Shown: piece after piece, positions 1 to 9,162 of the stretch
Layout of the letters: each line of letters begins with the position of its first letter
How positions within the stretch are numbered: the stretch's first letter is position 1
Assembly: GCA_013054445.1 (NCBI GenBank)
Contig: JAAMPI010000927.1
Span: 1-22,831 of the forward strand
Length of the DNA stretch: 22,831 bases
Reading direction: 5' to 3'
Origin: Cudoniella acicularis
Lineage: Eukaryota > Ascomycota > Leotiomycetes > Helotiales > Helotiaceae
The notes under the pieces: generated by a model
Databases searched by the model: none
The model's input: only the letters and a program-made list of their open reading frames with translations
Told to the model about the DNA's origin: nothing
Program-made: the position numbers and the translations under genes

Positions 1-716
1 GATAAAAACAAAAGCTTTTGAGGGGGAGGGGTGGAGGGTCATGTGACGTGACGGGTTGAATTCTTGATCCCACCCTTTTGACTTTATTTAATATTTTGTA
101 ATTTATAAAAGTCGACATGATGGTTGTAGATATATATAAAAATCAACCCTCTACTCTCTTTTTTCCTTCTATTCCTAACTGTATATATTAACTTTTTTTT
201 TTCCTTCTAATTAACCCCTTCTCTTATATATACTATATAAACCCTTCTCCTCTCTCTATCTCTTTCTCAACTTTGATAAAATTTAATTGATGTCGAGTTT
301 TCTGTTTAATAATTTCCTTGTTTTGTAAAATGCAAGAATGAGAGCCTATCTTTAATTTTCAAGACTCGGGAAGAATGAAGTATTATATACCTGGGACCGG
401 CAGGGTATCAGTGTCGGGCCGAGGTAAAAGCCGAAATTTTCAGGAGGCCGAAAATAAAACATGGCCAAAATTCAGTAGTTTGTCATTCTCCTCTCTTTAC
501 CAGTGTATAAAATAGCCATTGTTCTATCCTATTCAGATAATATCAAGTGTTATTCTTATTCTATTCTAAATAATTAAATAATATAATCACGTGAGTATTT
601 TATATAAATAATGTATATAAAGTCTAAATCAAGTTTAGAATTAAGGTGAATTAAACTTAGAATATATATCCTAAGTAAGAAAAGATCTATAATTAGCTTA
701 TTAAGCATTATAGAAG
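1..716. other. AT-rich intergenic DNA, no gene seen
   Basis: No reading frame of credible length or composition is visible on either strand. The sequence is AT-rich with T/CT-rich runs (about 155-270) and many TATA-like stretches. A CACGTGA motif lies near 590. The region directly abuts the target-site duplication of the solo LTR that starts at 722. Nothing here can be assigned a function. Confidence 0.6.
548..580 (+). repeat. 33-bp AT-rich direct repeat, copy 1
   Basis: This 33-bp stretch beginning TGTTATTCTTATT recurs at 1057-1089 with 30 of 33 bases identical. All three differences are transitions (C/T, A/G, A/G), the pattern expected if one copy was hit by RIP-like cytosine mutation. The two copies are 509 bp apart and lie either side of the solo LTR at 722-896. 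They may be ends or internal parts of an older degraded element; I could not find its boundaries. Confidence 0.5.
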
Positions 717-721
717 CTTTG

Positions 722-896
722 TGTCACGGAGTTGGTTCACGTGACCTAGACTACACGTGACGGCGCTAGGCCAAAGCGAGGTTTCGGGCAGAGGTTAAAT
801 ATGTGGCTGCTTCGCCCTTCCCCTTCCTCCCTTCTTCGTCGGTTATTCTAAGGAATAGAGTACCGTTTACTTTATGTCTGCTGAAGTGCTCTGACA
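722..896 (+). mobile_element. Solo LTR with perfect 5-bp target duplication
   Basis: The 175-bp segment starts TGTCACGGAG and ends GCTCTGACA, so it has the TG...CA ends (extended to TGT...ACA) expected of retroviral-type LTRs. It is flanked by a perfect 5-bp direct repeat CTTTG (717-721 and 897-901), which is the usual target duplication of LTR retrotransposon integrase. No internal retrotransposon sequence follows, so this is best read as a solo LTR left by recombination between two LTRs. It carries two CACGTGAC motifs near its start, as the LTRs at 5889 and 6681 do, but otherwise differs and lacks their 8-bp-periodic module. It is probably a different family. Orientation is inferred from the TGTCACG start. 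Confidence 0.72.
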
Positions 897-901
897 CTTT
901 G

Positions 902-2501
902 GGTAGTAGGCCGATATAAATAGCACGTGCGGCCCGCTCGGCTAACGTCGGTAAGCGACGGGCACTAGCTCGAATTTAGAAGGTATTGCTGACTAAACAG
1001 TTATTTAAATAATAATTAAATAGTTATTCTATTTATTCTATTCAAGGTCTAGAAAATGTTATTCTTATTTTATTCTAAGTAATTGAATAGAATAGAGTAT
1101 CATTTAAATAATAAGAATAATCCTTTGACACACTGCTCTTTGCTCTGCAAACCCTTCTTTCCCTGACTTCTTTCTATCCTATAACTTTGTTTTATTTCTC
1201 CATTTTTCAAGACTGGGAAAATGGAAAGTGTCACGTGTCGCTAGAAACACACCCGGACATCACTTGACATTATTTTATAGGGACACGCATACGTGCCGCC
1301 GTTCTGCAAACTTTCTCTCTTCGCATCCTCCTAATTTCTCTTTACTCATATTTTCCCCTCAATTTCTTCAGCCGCTATAGACCCCCACGGGATTTACCTT
1401 GTTGCCCTGTGACTGGCTCCACCACTGGCTGCACCAATAAAACACCATGACCATATCCTTTCCCACACATCCCGATCTCGGATTGGTCGCAGGCACCGGA
1501 GCTTGGCCCGGCAATTTCCAACCATTATTTCACCGAGGTCTCCTCTAACCTGCGACCCCAGGTTAAAGATGTCAACACCATCAAAACTGCGATTGCCACT
1601 GAAGATCATGTTTAATATGTGTCTGCTCACTACTCACACAAAATAATGGAGAATGACGCTCATATTACCTAAGAAAGCCACACTGATCCTAGACCTAGGC
1701 CAATTCCAGAAATGAAGCTCGTGAGTCGTGTTTCAAGCCCTCTGCCGGCAAAAGTCTGGGTACAGTACGCCAACCTGCTACCCCGCCCTTATCCGCCAAC
1801 CCCCCGCCAACACCAACGCTTCACGCCCTCAGACACACTAAGCGAATTCTTCGACACTAAGCAATATCTTTGTCCGAATCTGAAGAGCACAACAGCTCGC
1901 TCGCTCTAGGTTTTGCAGACAATTCAGGCAGCACGATAGGGCTGTACACAGCATATAAAGGTTCGGCAAGCACCCACCTTTTTTTTTCATTTTTTTTTTT
2001 CAACGGCGTCATCAACCCCCCGTTCGAAAAATCTGTTGCGGCTGGTCCGCGTGCGGAGGCGAGTTTCACGGATCATGTGAAAGCGATAACATCTCTATGT
2101 AGGTATGTACCAGGGTACGCGCAGCTGCAGCTAAAGGTTCAAATGCCCTCTCAGCGGCTTGGTGTGACCAATGGTACCGCCATTGATAATGCACACCTGG
2201 GTCCGAATCTCCCCCGAAGCAAATTTGCAGGAGCAAAAGCCTTCGCTCTCGTGATTTCCTGGCCATCTTTTATCAAAGATTTCCTCCTTAGCTCGTTTCC
2301 TTCTCCTCAAAGGGATATCCGGGATCCACTTTTGATGTGCAAGTATAAATGAATTGCTAGCCAGAGTGCTGCGTTCCGCGCGGACGGAGAGTCTTCCTGG
2401 GCGCTCCACTGATAGCGTAACAGCATTGAGAAGTATTGGTTGTACGATGAAGAGAGCAAGTTCTGGTGAGAATGCTTGTAGACGGGGGACTTGGGCTATT
2501 A
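902..2501. other. Intergenic region upstream of the transporter gene, no gene seen
   Basis: The first part (to about 1130) is AT-rich and contains the second 33-bp repeat copy. From about 1380 to 2350 the composition is more balanced and several frames stay open for 65-160 codons, but none shows a recognisable domain, a signal peptide or a coherent exon structure. A T-rich run lies near 1979-2000. I see no RNA gene. Confidence 0.5.
1057..1120 (+). repeat. 33-bp repeat copy 2 inside a 64-bp foldback
   Basis: Positions 1057-1089 repeat 548-580 with only three transition differences. This copy also sits in a small foldback: the 11-mer TTATTCTTATT at 1059-1069 is exactly the reverse complement of AATAAGAATAA at 1110-1120. 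The structure could be a tiny palindromic repeat or a remnant end of a larger AT-rich element. No target duplication was identified. Confidence 0.45.
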
Positions 2502-2509
2502 TATATAAG
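2502..2509 (+). promoter_or_regulatory. TATA box of the Vba-like transporter gene
   Basis: TATATAAG lies 93 bp upstream of the start codon at 2602, a typical distance for a fungal RNA polymerase II promoter with a short leader. Assignment rests on motif and position only. Confidence 0.4.
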
Positions 2510-2601
2510 AGTCTAGACACCGTTGATGGATGGCGTCTTCGTCAATTCCATCACATCATTGAGCTTTGAAAGTCGTGATTCTCGCTTGAGGCCAAAACAC
2601 C

Positions 2602-5047
2602 ATGCAAATTACTCCACCATCTTCGAACACGACCAATAGCACGACCGGCTCGGGAAATATTGTAACACCCGTGAGCGAGACAACACCATTACTGGGTTCA
2701 AAGGCATCTAGTTTGAAGGGTTCCTATGGCGTCATAGAATCAGATTCGTCCTCGTACATTACCTACAGTAGCTCTGATACAGATGTTGAAGCCGGCAGCT
2801 GCGACAGCCCCTTGTTGGACAAAAGTCCTGAGCCAGAAAACCCCCGAAATATCGCAGGGGTGATTTCCATTCTACTCTTGGGTCAGTGAGCCTTCGCTTG
2901 AATCGCTTGTCTCAGCAGCACCAACAAATTCTCTCGAGCTTTCTTTAACCTACGGCTCCTGTTTTTATCCGTTTATTTCCTCACCCTCCTTCCTTACGAG
3001 CTTTTAATAATGTCGATACACAGGCGTCTTTGTTGCCAATGCCGATGTTTCGCTCGTCCTGGCCACCAGCGGTACCATCAGCAGCGAGTTCGACCAATTG
3101 GGGAGCGCGGGATGGCTCATTACTTCGTACACATTGGCCATGTGCGCCGTTCAGTCCATGGTATGGCTTCCATGCTCTCTGGTATCCCATTATCCACTTC
3201 AACTGCTAACAGCTGTCAAGTACGGTAAACTGAGCGATATCTATGGACGAAAACAGACAATTGTTGTATCCTACGCTTTTTTCGCTGTTGGCAGCGCAAT
3301 ATGGTTCGTCACCTCCGAATAGAAACATAATCCTCTTCACGACAGTTGCAGTCACATGTATCTTCGATAGACGCTAATACGACCGTGTAGTGGTTTAGGC
3401 CAGACGTTGCCGCAGGTCATCTGCGGTCGGCTTATTGCTGGAGTGGGAGGAGCAGGAATAAATTGCCTAGTCGCAATAGTCATCGCTGGTAAAACCTAAC
3501 CTTCCCTACAAGGCACACGATGTATTCGACTAAACAGATACTACAGATATGGTTCCTATACGCGAGGTCGCTTCATGGAGAAGCTACGTTAACATTGCAG
3601 CTACAACTGGTCGAAGCCTCGGAGGGCCTATTGGAGGTTTCCTCACAGACACTATCGGATGGCGATGGTTGGTCTCTTTCGATTTATCTATTCGACCTCA
3701 TTGACTGATAGCATCCTAGGTCTTTTCTAGGACAATGTCCTCCCACAGTATTAGCTCTCTTCCTCGTCATCTGGAAGCTGAAAGATCTCCATTCCGAAAC
3801 CACTCCAGCACAAAGCCACCTGTCAAAATTACGCCGAATCGACTTCCTCGGAGCGTTCTTACTTTCAATATCAATTGTATGCGCAATTCTAGTACTCGAT
3901 TTGGGAGGCCAACGGATGTCTTGGGCATCTCCTAAAATGCTTATCCTACTTGGGACTTCGGTTGTTACCGGAAATCTGTTTATCGTAGTGGAAGCATTCT
4001 GGGCCAAGGAACCAATATTCCCATTAAGGTTGCTCTTGAATCGGGATGTGATTACCTCGTACATCAATCTTGCGTTCCAGTCTGGTGCGCAAAGTGCTGT
4101 GAGTACCTTGAGTATTAGATGGTACTATGGTTACTGATTTTATCGCAGATGATGCTACTTGTTCCGCTATACTTCCAAGTCTCAGCACACGCCTCTGCAA
4201 CTAACGCAGGAGCACACCTAATGCCATCCGTAATCGGAAACGCCTTCGGTGGTCTCATCTGCGGCTTCATAATCAGAAAGTAACCCCCCCCTTCTTCTTT
4301 TCCCTCCTCTCCATCTCATACCCTACAAAATACACACATGCCCTTCTTTCCCACCCATACTAAAACTGTCAAAAACACAGGACCGGAAAATACAAACTAA
4401 TTTCCATCTTCGGCGCCCTCGCCTCCTCAACCTCCTACCTCCTGCTGATCCTCCGTTGGCACGGCCACACCTCCTTCCTCGAATCCCTGTACATAATCCC
4501 CGGCGGCTTTGGCAACGGCGTCGCGCTCTCCGCCTCCTTCATTGCTCTCACTGCCGGCGTTGAAGCCTGCCAAATCGCTATCGCTAGTTCGGGCTTGTAT
4601 TTGAGTATGAATATTGGTACTGTTGGGGGGTTGAGTATTGCGGCTGCTATTCTACAAAGTACATTAAGGAAACAGCTGAGTATTTCGCTGGAGGGGATGC
4701 AGGATAGGGAACAGGTATATACTCGCCTTTTTCACCTCCTTACTTGTTGGTTTGGTGTGGCTTGAGCTAATTTCTGCAGATCATCAAAAGCGCCCTCTCA
4801 GACATCGAATACGTGCGCTCATTAAAAGGGGATTTGGGCGCCATCGTAACAGCTGCTTATGTGAAATGCTTAGCTTACACGCATTGTATGATTCTCCTCT
4901 CCCCACTACCCTTCTCTCCCTCCCATTCCCATTCTTTACACAGAGAAATATGCTAATGATTGGTTGTTCTTTAAAATAGGTCTTTCGCTTTTCGCTGCGA
5001 TAGTCGCATTGCTTGCGGCGTTTTGCTTTCGGCAGCATAGATTATGA
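2602..5047 (+). CDS. Vba/Fnx1-like vacuolar basic amino acid transporter (MFS)
   Basis: Ten exons: 2602-2881, 3024-3160, 3221-3303, 3391-3488, 3547-3667, 3720-4098, 4149-4279, 4381-4714, 4780-4885, 4980-5047. They join in frame into 1737 nt (578 residues), and every intron is GT-AG, 50-142 bp. The product is a 14-helix-type MFS drug/amino acid antiporter. The first helix region (about 86-112) ends in ADVSLVLATSGTI, and the MFS signature YGKLSDIYGRK lies at residues 140-150; both match the Vba/Fnx1 family, which moves basic amino acids into the vacuole in yeasts. The Ser/Thr-rich cytosolic tail (1-85) contains ETTPLL at 26-31, a fit to the acidic dileucine signal [DE]xxxL[LI] that routes proteins to the vacuole. 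The gene appears intact and ends in FRQHRL. Substrate is inferred from family; other DHA2-type drug exporters are the main alternative. Confidence 0.9.
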
Positions 5048-5883
5048 GGTTGTGATAGAGAGGGGCGGAAGGGAAAGGGGTGTATTTGCATATAGCTTGG
5101 TTTTTTTGGAGCATTTGGAGCATTTGGATAGGCGTAAGGGGTTGTTTGGGAAGGTGTCTTTGGTTAAGCGGCTAGTACTGCATAGTTTTTTCGTTTGGAG
5201 CAGCAAGCTATGGCTGAATACCAGTTTTAAGAGTTCTAGTTATAACTTAGCATTGTTCTAGCATATACTAATGTGATTGTCTTATCAACAAGTTTGTCAA
5301 GGACGCGATGTATGGCAGCGGTGAAAATGTATTATATTATTCAGCATAGTAAAAATGATAGATTTAGAAGATCAAGGGATGCATCAGTGAAGCCCAAAAT
5401 AGTAATTTTAAAGCTATTCCCACTTTTTGACTTTCCGACTGTCTACAAANTTTCCCCCTGTTAACTCCTATCACAGAACTCAACTCTCTTCGACAGTTCA
5501 TGCCTACGATTTTTTTTATTTTATTGTTAGGAAGTTAAGCAACTCTGTGGTTTTTCTGTTAACATCACAGTATAAGAGTTCTTCTAGCTTCATTATCCTC
5601 TTTATATCCTGTATTTCTTTGCCACTCTCTCTTCAATCAACCGATTCGGGTTATTTATATACTGTGTCAGCAGACGGGTCAATCACCACTGTTTAGCACG
5701 TTTCTCTAATGCGGCATACCCTCCTGCTCGCTCGCTTTATCGGCAGGCATCTCTTCGCGGATATATTTCACTAAAATCATGTATACGAAATCCAATCTGT
5801 AGGTTTCTCTTCGTATCGGGGGTCTCTATCTCGATTTCGCAATAGCTAAGCTGGTATATTCACGAGCGCCGGACGCAACTGGG
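5048..5883. other. AT-rich 3' flank, no gene seen
   Basis: This stretch follows the transporter stop codon and is AT-rich, with short open frames of low-complexity composition. Position 5450 is an unresolved base (N), so this part of the assembly is less certain. No polyadenylation signal, RNA gene or domain could be assigned with confidence. Confidence 0.5.
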
Positions 5884-5888
5884 GCAGC

Positions 5889-6152
5889 TGTCACGATCGC
5901 GGATCAGGTGATGTGTCACATGACGCGATCCGACGATCCTTGGATCCGAGTGGGAGTCCCGGGTCGTGGGATCACGGGATTCCTTACCACTACCACCTAT
6001 ATAGCTATATAGTTTTCCTTTGTAGAGCTGCGTGCTCAACTTATACAATCTTAGCAAGATAAAATTCTACTTAGATCTGCTTGACGCTTCATTGTACGAC
6101 TAAACTAACGCCTCACGTGATATAGTATACCACGTGACAACAGAACGTTACA
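5889..6152 (+). mobile_element. Solo LTR (copy A) with 8-bp-periodic GATCC palindrome
   Basis: The 264-bp element starts TGTCACGATCGCGG and ends GAACGTTACA (TGT...ACA). It is flanked by GCAGC (5884-5888) and GCAAC (6153-6157), a 5-bp target duplication with one G/A transition. It aligns in reverse orientation with the element at 6681-6954 over its whole length. Shared blocks include the first 38 bp (with GTCAC and GTGATG motifs), a TATATAG-rich block ending TATAGTTTTCC, GTGCTCAACT, CTGCTTGACGCTTC, and a 3' end with two CACGTGA boxes before AACAGAACGTTACA. Inside, GATCC occurs at 5927, 5935 and 5943 (8-bp period), followed by GGGTC, GGATC and GGATT at 5961, 5969 and 5977 (8-bp period, inverted). 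No gag or pol sequence is attached. Confidence 0.8.
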
Positions 6153-6157
6153 GCAAC

Positions 6158-6675
6158 AGCACGAGGAGCACTTTTGTTTTTTTTTTACCTCTGATCGACG
6201 AGCCTCTCTCACCGAGTCGAGTCGTGGCTATTTATCGGTAGCTAACGACACCGATCAATGTATAATTGCTAACTTAATATATCTTTTTAATGTAATTTCA
6301 GTAATGAAATTACAAGTGTACTTCAGTGGCACTTGAGCTGATTTTCCGCTTCGTCGGCGCGACTTCGTTCTTCGATATCGATGAGATTTGCATTTATTTC
6401 CTGATCTCTCTTCAGGCGCGACGCCATGTCTATTGTCTAGTAACATAATTTTCGAAGACATCAGTGTCGTGAAGTGTGATTTTAACTAGTTAACTGTAGA
6501 AATACTAGATAGTTAGTTATCGCTGTTGAAAAGAATTATACATTCAGGTTGGGACCTGGTTGTTTATGATGCGGAAGTAATGGTGGTGAGTGTAGTAGCT
6601 GGTGAGGGGTTCTAGGTGGTGGTGGTGAAAATTGGTTTTGGTATTTTTATAATTATATAAAATCGGCTTATAGGC
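6158..6675. other. Unique DNA between two inverted solo LTRs
   Basis: About 520 bp separate the two solo LTRs. It contains a T-run near 6176-6186 and a G/T-rich stretch near 6580-6645, but no frame with a recognisable domain. Because each flanking LTR has its own target duplication, this is best read as host DNA that received two separate insertions, not the body of one transposon. A 34-codon frame on the minus strand near 6430-6330 is too short to call. Confidence 0.5.
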
Positions 6676-6680
6676 GATAT

Positions 6681-6954
6681 TGTAACGTTCTGTTATCACG
6701 TGAGATCTCTATGTCACGTGGCGTTGGGTTTACTTAGCCTTGGAAGCGTCAAGCAGGTTCTGGTAGAGCGTTATCCTAATCAAGTGATGATATTGGAATA
6801 TGAGTTGAGCACGAACTCAAACATAGGAAAACTATATGGCTATATAGGTCGTGGTGGTCGCAGTTCAGTAGTTCAGGAGTTCAGTCCCAGGGCGCTGAAC
6901 TGCTGAACGGCTGAACTAGTCACGTGACGCATCACATGATTCTAGGTCGTGACA
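6681..6954 (-). mobile_element. Solo LTR (copy B) with 8-bp-periodic GTTCAG palindrome
   Basis: On the plus strand this 274-bp element runs TGTAACGTTC to GGTCGTGACA; in its own orientation (minus) it starts TGTCACGACC and ends GAACGTTACA like copy A. It has a perfect 5-bp target duplication GATAT (6676-6680 and 6955-6959), which fixes both ends. It contains GTTCAG at 6863, 6871 and 6879 and the inverse CTGAAC at 6895, 6903 and 6911, all at an 8-bp period. The array ends exactly 38 bp from the TGTCACG end, the same offset as the GATCC array in copy A. The rest of the element matches copy A apart from small indels. No internal retrotransposon genes are attached. Confidence 0.85.
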
Positions 6955-7060
6955 GATATATACTGTATGTATTTGGTCTTGTAAACTATTAAGGTGGCGA
7001 TGTTTACATCTCTAACGTATTCTTAACCTTTTCTCCGACCTATATTATCTCGCGAGTGCT

Positions 7061-7275
7061 CAGACCTGGGCACAAATACGGGTTTACCCGTGGGTATCCG
7101 GGTGAGGACGGTACGGGTATCTACCCGGCGAAAATTTTCGGGTACGGGCCCTAATATTACCCAGAAAACCCGGACTCTTTACATTTCTGGGTAACCTACC
7201 CGTCACACTTCTGCTGGGTCGGGTATTGCCCCTCGAGGCTCCGGGTTGAACCCGAATTACCCACGCCCGGGTCTG
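7061..7275. mobile_element. hAT-like MITE, 215 bp, with perfect 8-bp target duplication
   Basis: The element starts CAGACCTGGGC and ends GCCCGGGTCTG, an 11-bp terminal inverted repeat with 10 matches; weaker inverted similarity extends about 30 bp inward. It is flanked by the perfect 8-bp direct repeat CGAGTGCT (7053-7060 and 7276-7283). An 8-bp duplication and CAG-type ends are hallmarks of hAT transposons. It is far too short to encode a transposase, so it is non-autonomous. The interior is dense in CGGGTA/TACCCG-type words on both strands, which could be subterminal transposase-binding sites. Its GC content is much higher than its surroundings. Confidence 0.82.
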
Positions 7276-7283
7276 CGAGTGCT

Positions 7284-9162
7284 TGGCTGCTTAAAGGGGA
7301 GAGTCCACGTGATATCGGTAATGTTAACTTGACTTTGCGAGTGCGATCAAAACTATAGTAACTGGTTCTCTATGCCTTTCCGTTCTCGTGCTACCGTCGT
7401 ACCTTCCTCTGACCTCGATGTCAAATATACGATCAAAGCAATCCAAAGCACGTGCTTTGCCATTTGATGCTTGCTTGCGGAATTCGCTTACCCGGAAATT
7501 CAGGAGTTGACACTCATCCATCCCCTGCAAACTGACTCATTCGGCGTGTCTTTTTCGTCATTGATGCTCTTGGCTCTCGCCTCTCTGTTATATATACATG
7601 TGTGCATTCCACTCCGCTCTTCAAATATCAAAGCATAACATACACTTGTCCTGACTACGATCACTTTTTGATATTTTCTCGTGACGATCGAGGTGTCGCC
7701 AACGAATACGAGGAGGCGAAGATCCCACGCGGGCGGCTCAATGGGAAACCGAAAGACTCGAAACACAGCCATGCTATTGGATGGGAGATGGGAGGAATGT
7801 GGCTCGTTCGTCCTCTTGACCGGTTGCGTCCATCCACGACAGTCCGTTTTCCTTCATTATCTGCTGTTCTCACTACCGACCGGTGTACTGTACTGCCGTA
7901 CATCAAGTGACACCGTATCACCTGAGTCGCTTTCTTTTTTCTTTTTGAAGTGCCGTCATCTACATTGGCTTATCAAGCTTTTTTTTGTGAATTTGCCACG
8001 CAATCTCATCTCCATGCAAAAATTGTGGTGCGTAATTTATCAATCTTTCCGCAACGTTCCTGTTATCTGTGTGTGTATGCTTTTGTGGCATGTTGCTTCC
8101 GTTTCGTGCGGAGAAAACAGGGTATCTCTGAAATCCGGGGGCGGCTGATAATCTTTCTTGGCAGTGGGTGATCACCGCCAGGATAATGCGTGCAGCATTG
8201 TTTCTTTGTGGGGATACCTGTATCGTTCCACACGATCCCTTCTTCTCGTGCTATTGCCGCATTGATGTATCCTTTTTCTTTGGGAATATCTCGGCGGTAC
8301 TTTTTTAATGCATGTCCAGAAAGAGATCAGCAAGTGCTTACTCAATCAGTTTATTCCCGAGGGAATTCAAGGTTGAAGGAAATGAATGGCCATGTCTTCT
8401 CCTTTTTTGCTTCCAAAACACGGTGCGCATGCACCAAAACCAGATTCAGTGAACTGGTTTTTTGTCACGATGTATGATGTTCGCCATCTGTCATTTTTTT
8501 TTAAGTAAGCAGAGGGGGCCTCCATTCTCGATGCATTCCCAAAAAAAAAACAAACATCTCGTTTATTCCCGAATTTACTTTGCCAGAATATATATCGATA
8601 ATCGCTGGGGCCAATTACGACGGCAGTTTTATACCGCCAGCTAGATTGCGCTTGCGCGTATATCAATATCAGATCCATCCCCCTTATCCAAAAGCATCAA
8701 AGAAAATTCAAGCCCCTGTGGTGTGGTGTGCGGAAGTTTTAGCATGACCAGCTATTTTGTCCCTGCTGACACCATGCCCTTTGATCCGATTCCAGTTGCA
8801 ACCCTATCTATAATTCTGGCACCGTGTTTTTGGATGATTAATGTTATACGTGGTTCTTGTGTTTTCTTATCAAAATACTTACTGCCTTCTTCGGCTGATG
8901 TCCGGCTAGATGCTGGAGGGGGGATATTTTGGCTGGGGAATATATTAAGGTTGAAGCACGAGCGTTCGTTCGGGAGATAAAGGAGAGCCGGCAATTACCT
9001 GTACAGTACATACATAAGCGATGGTTCTCCTCGCACAGCTTTCCGGTACAGTACTGGACGGTACGTTCAAGAAAGGATTTCTACAACTTCATATCTATTT
9101 GTTTTTGTTCTTTCACTTGTTGCCAACAAGTTGTTGGTGAATTGAACCATAGGTAGAAAAGA
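7284..9162. other. Long intergenic region upstream of the Dal5-like gene
   Basis: I see no convincing gene here. Several frames of 60-155 codons are open on both strands between 7500 and 9000, but they overlap each other, lack recognisable domains and do not join through introns into a longer product. Short T- or A-runs occur at 7979, 8495 and 8540. The last hundred bases carry CT-rich stretches of the kind often found in fungal leaders before the ATG at 9163. Confidence 0.45.

Noticed and set aside
6328..6429. Minus-strand 34-codon frame starting MASRLKRDQ between the two LTRs, as a gag relic
   Set aside because: Too short, no recognised similarity, and the LTRs on either side are independent solo copies.
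5889..6954. A single foldback transposon or full LTR retrotransposon
   Set aside because: The two ends are inverted, not direct, and each has its own target duplication; the interior encodes no gag or pol.
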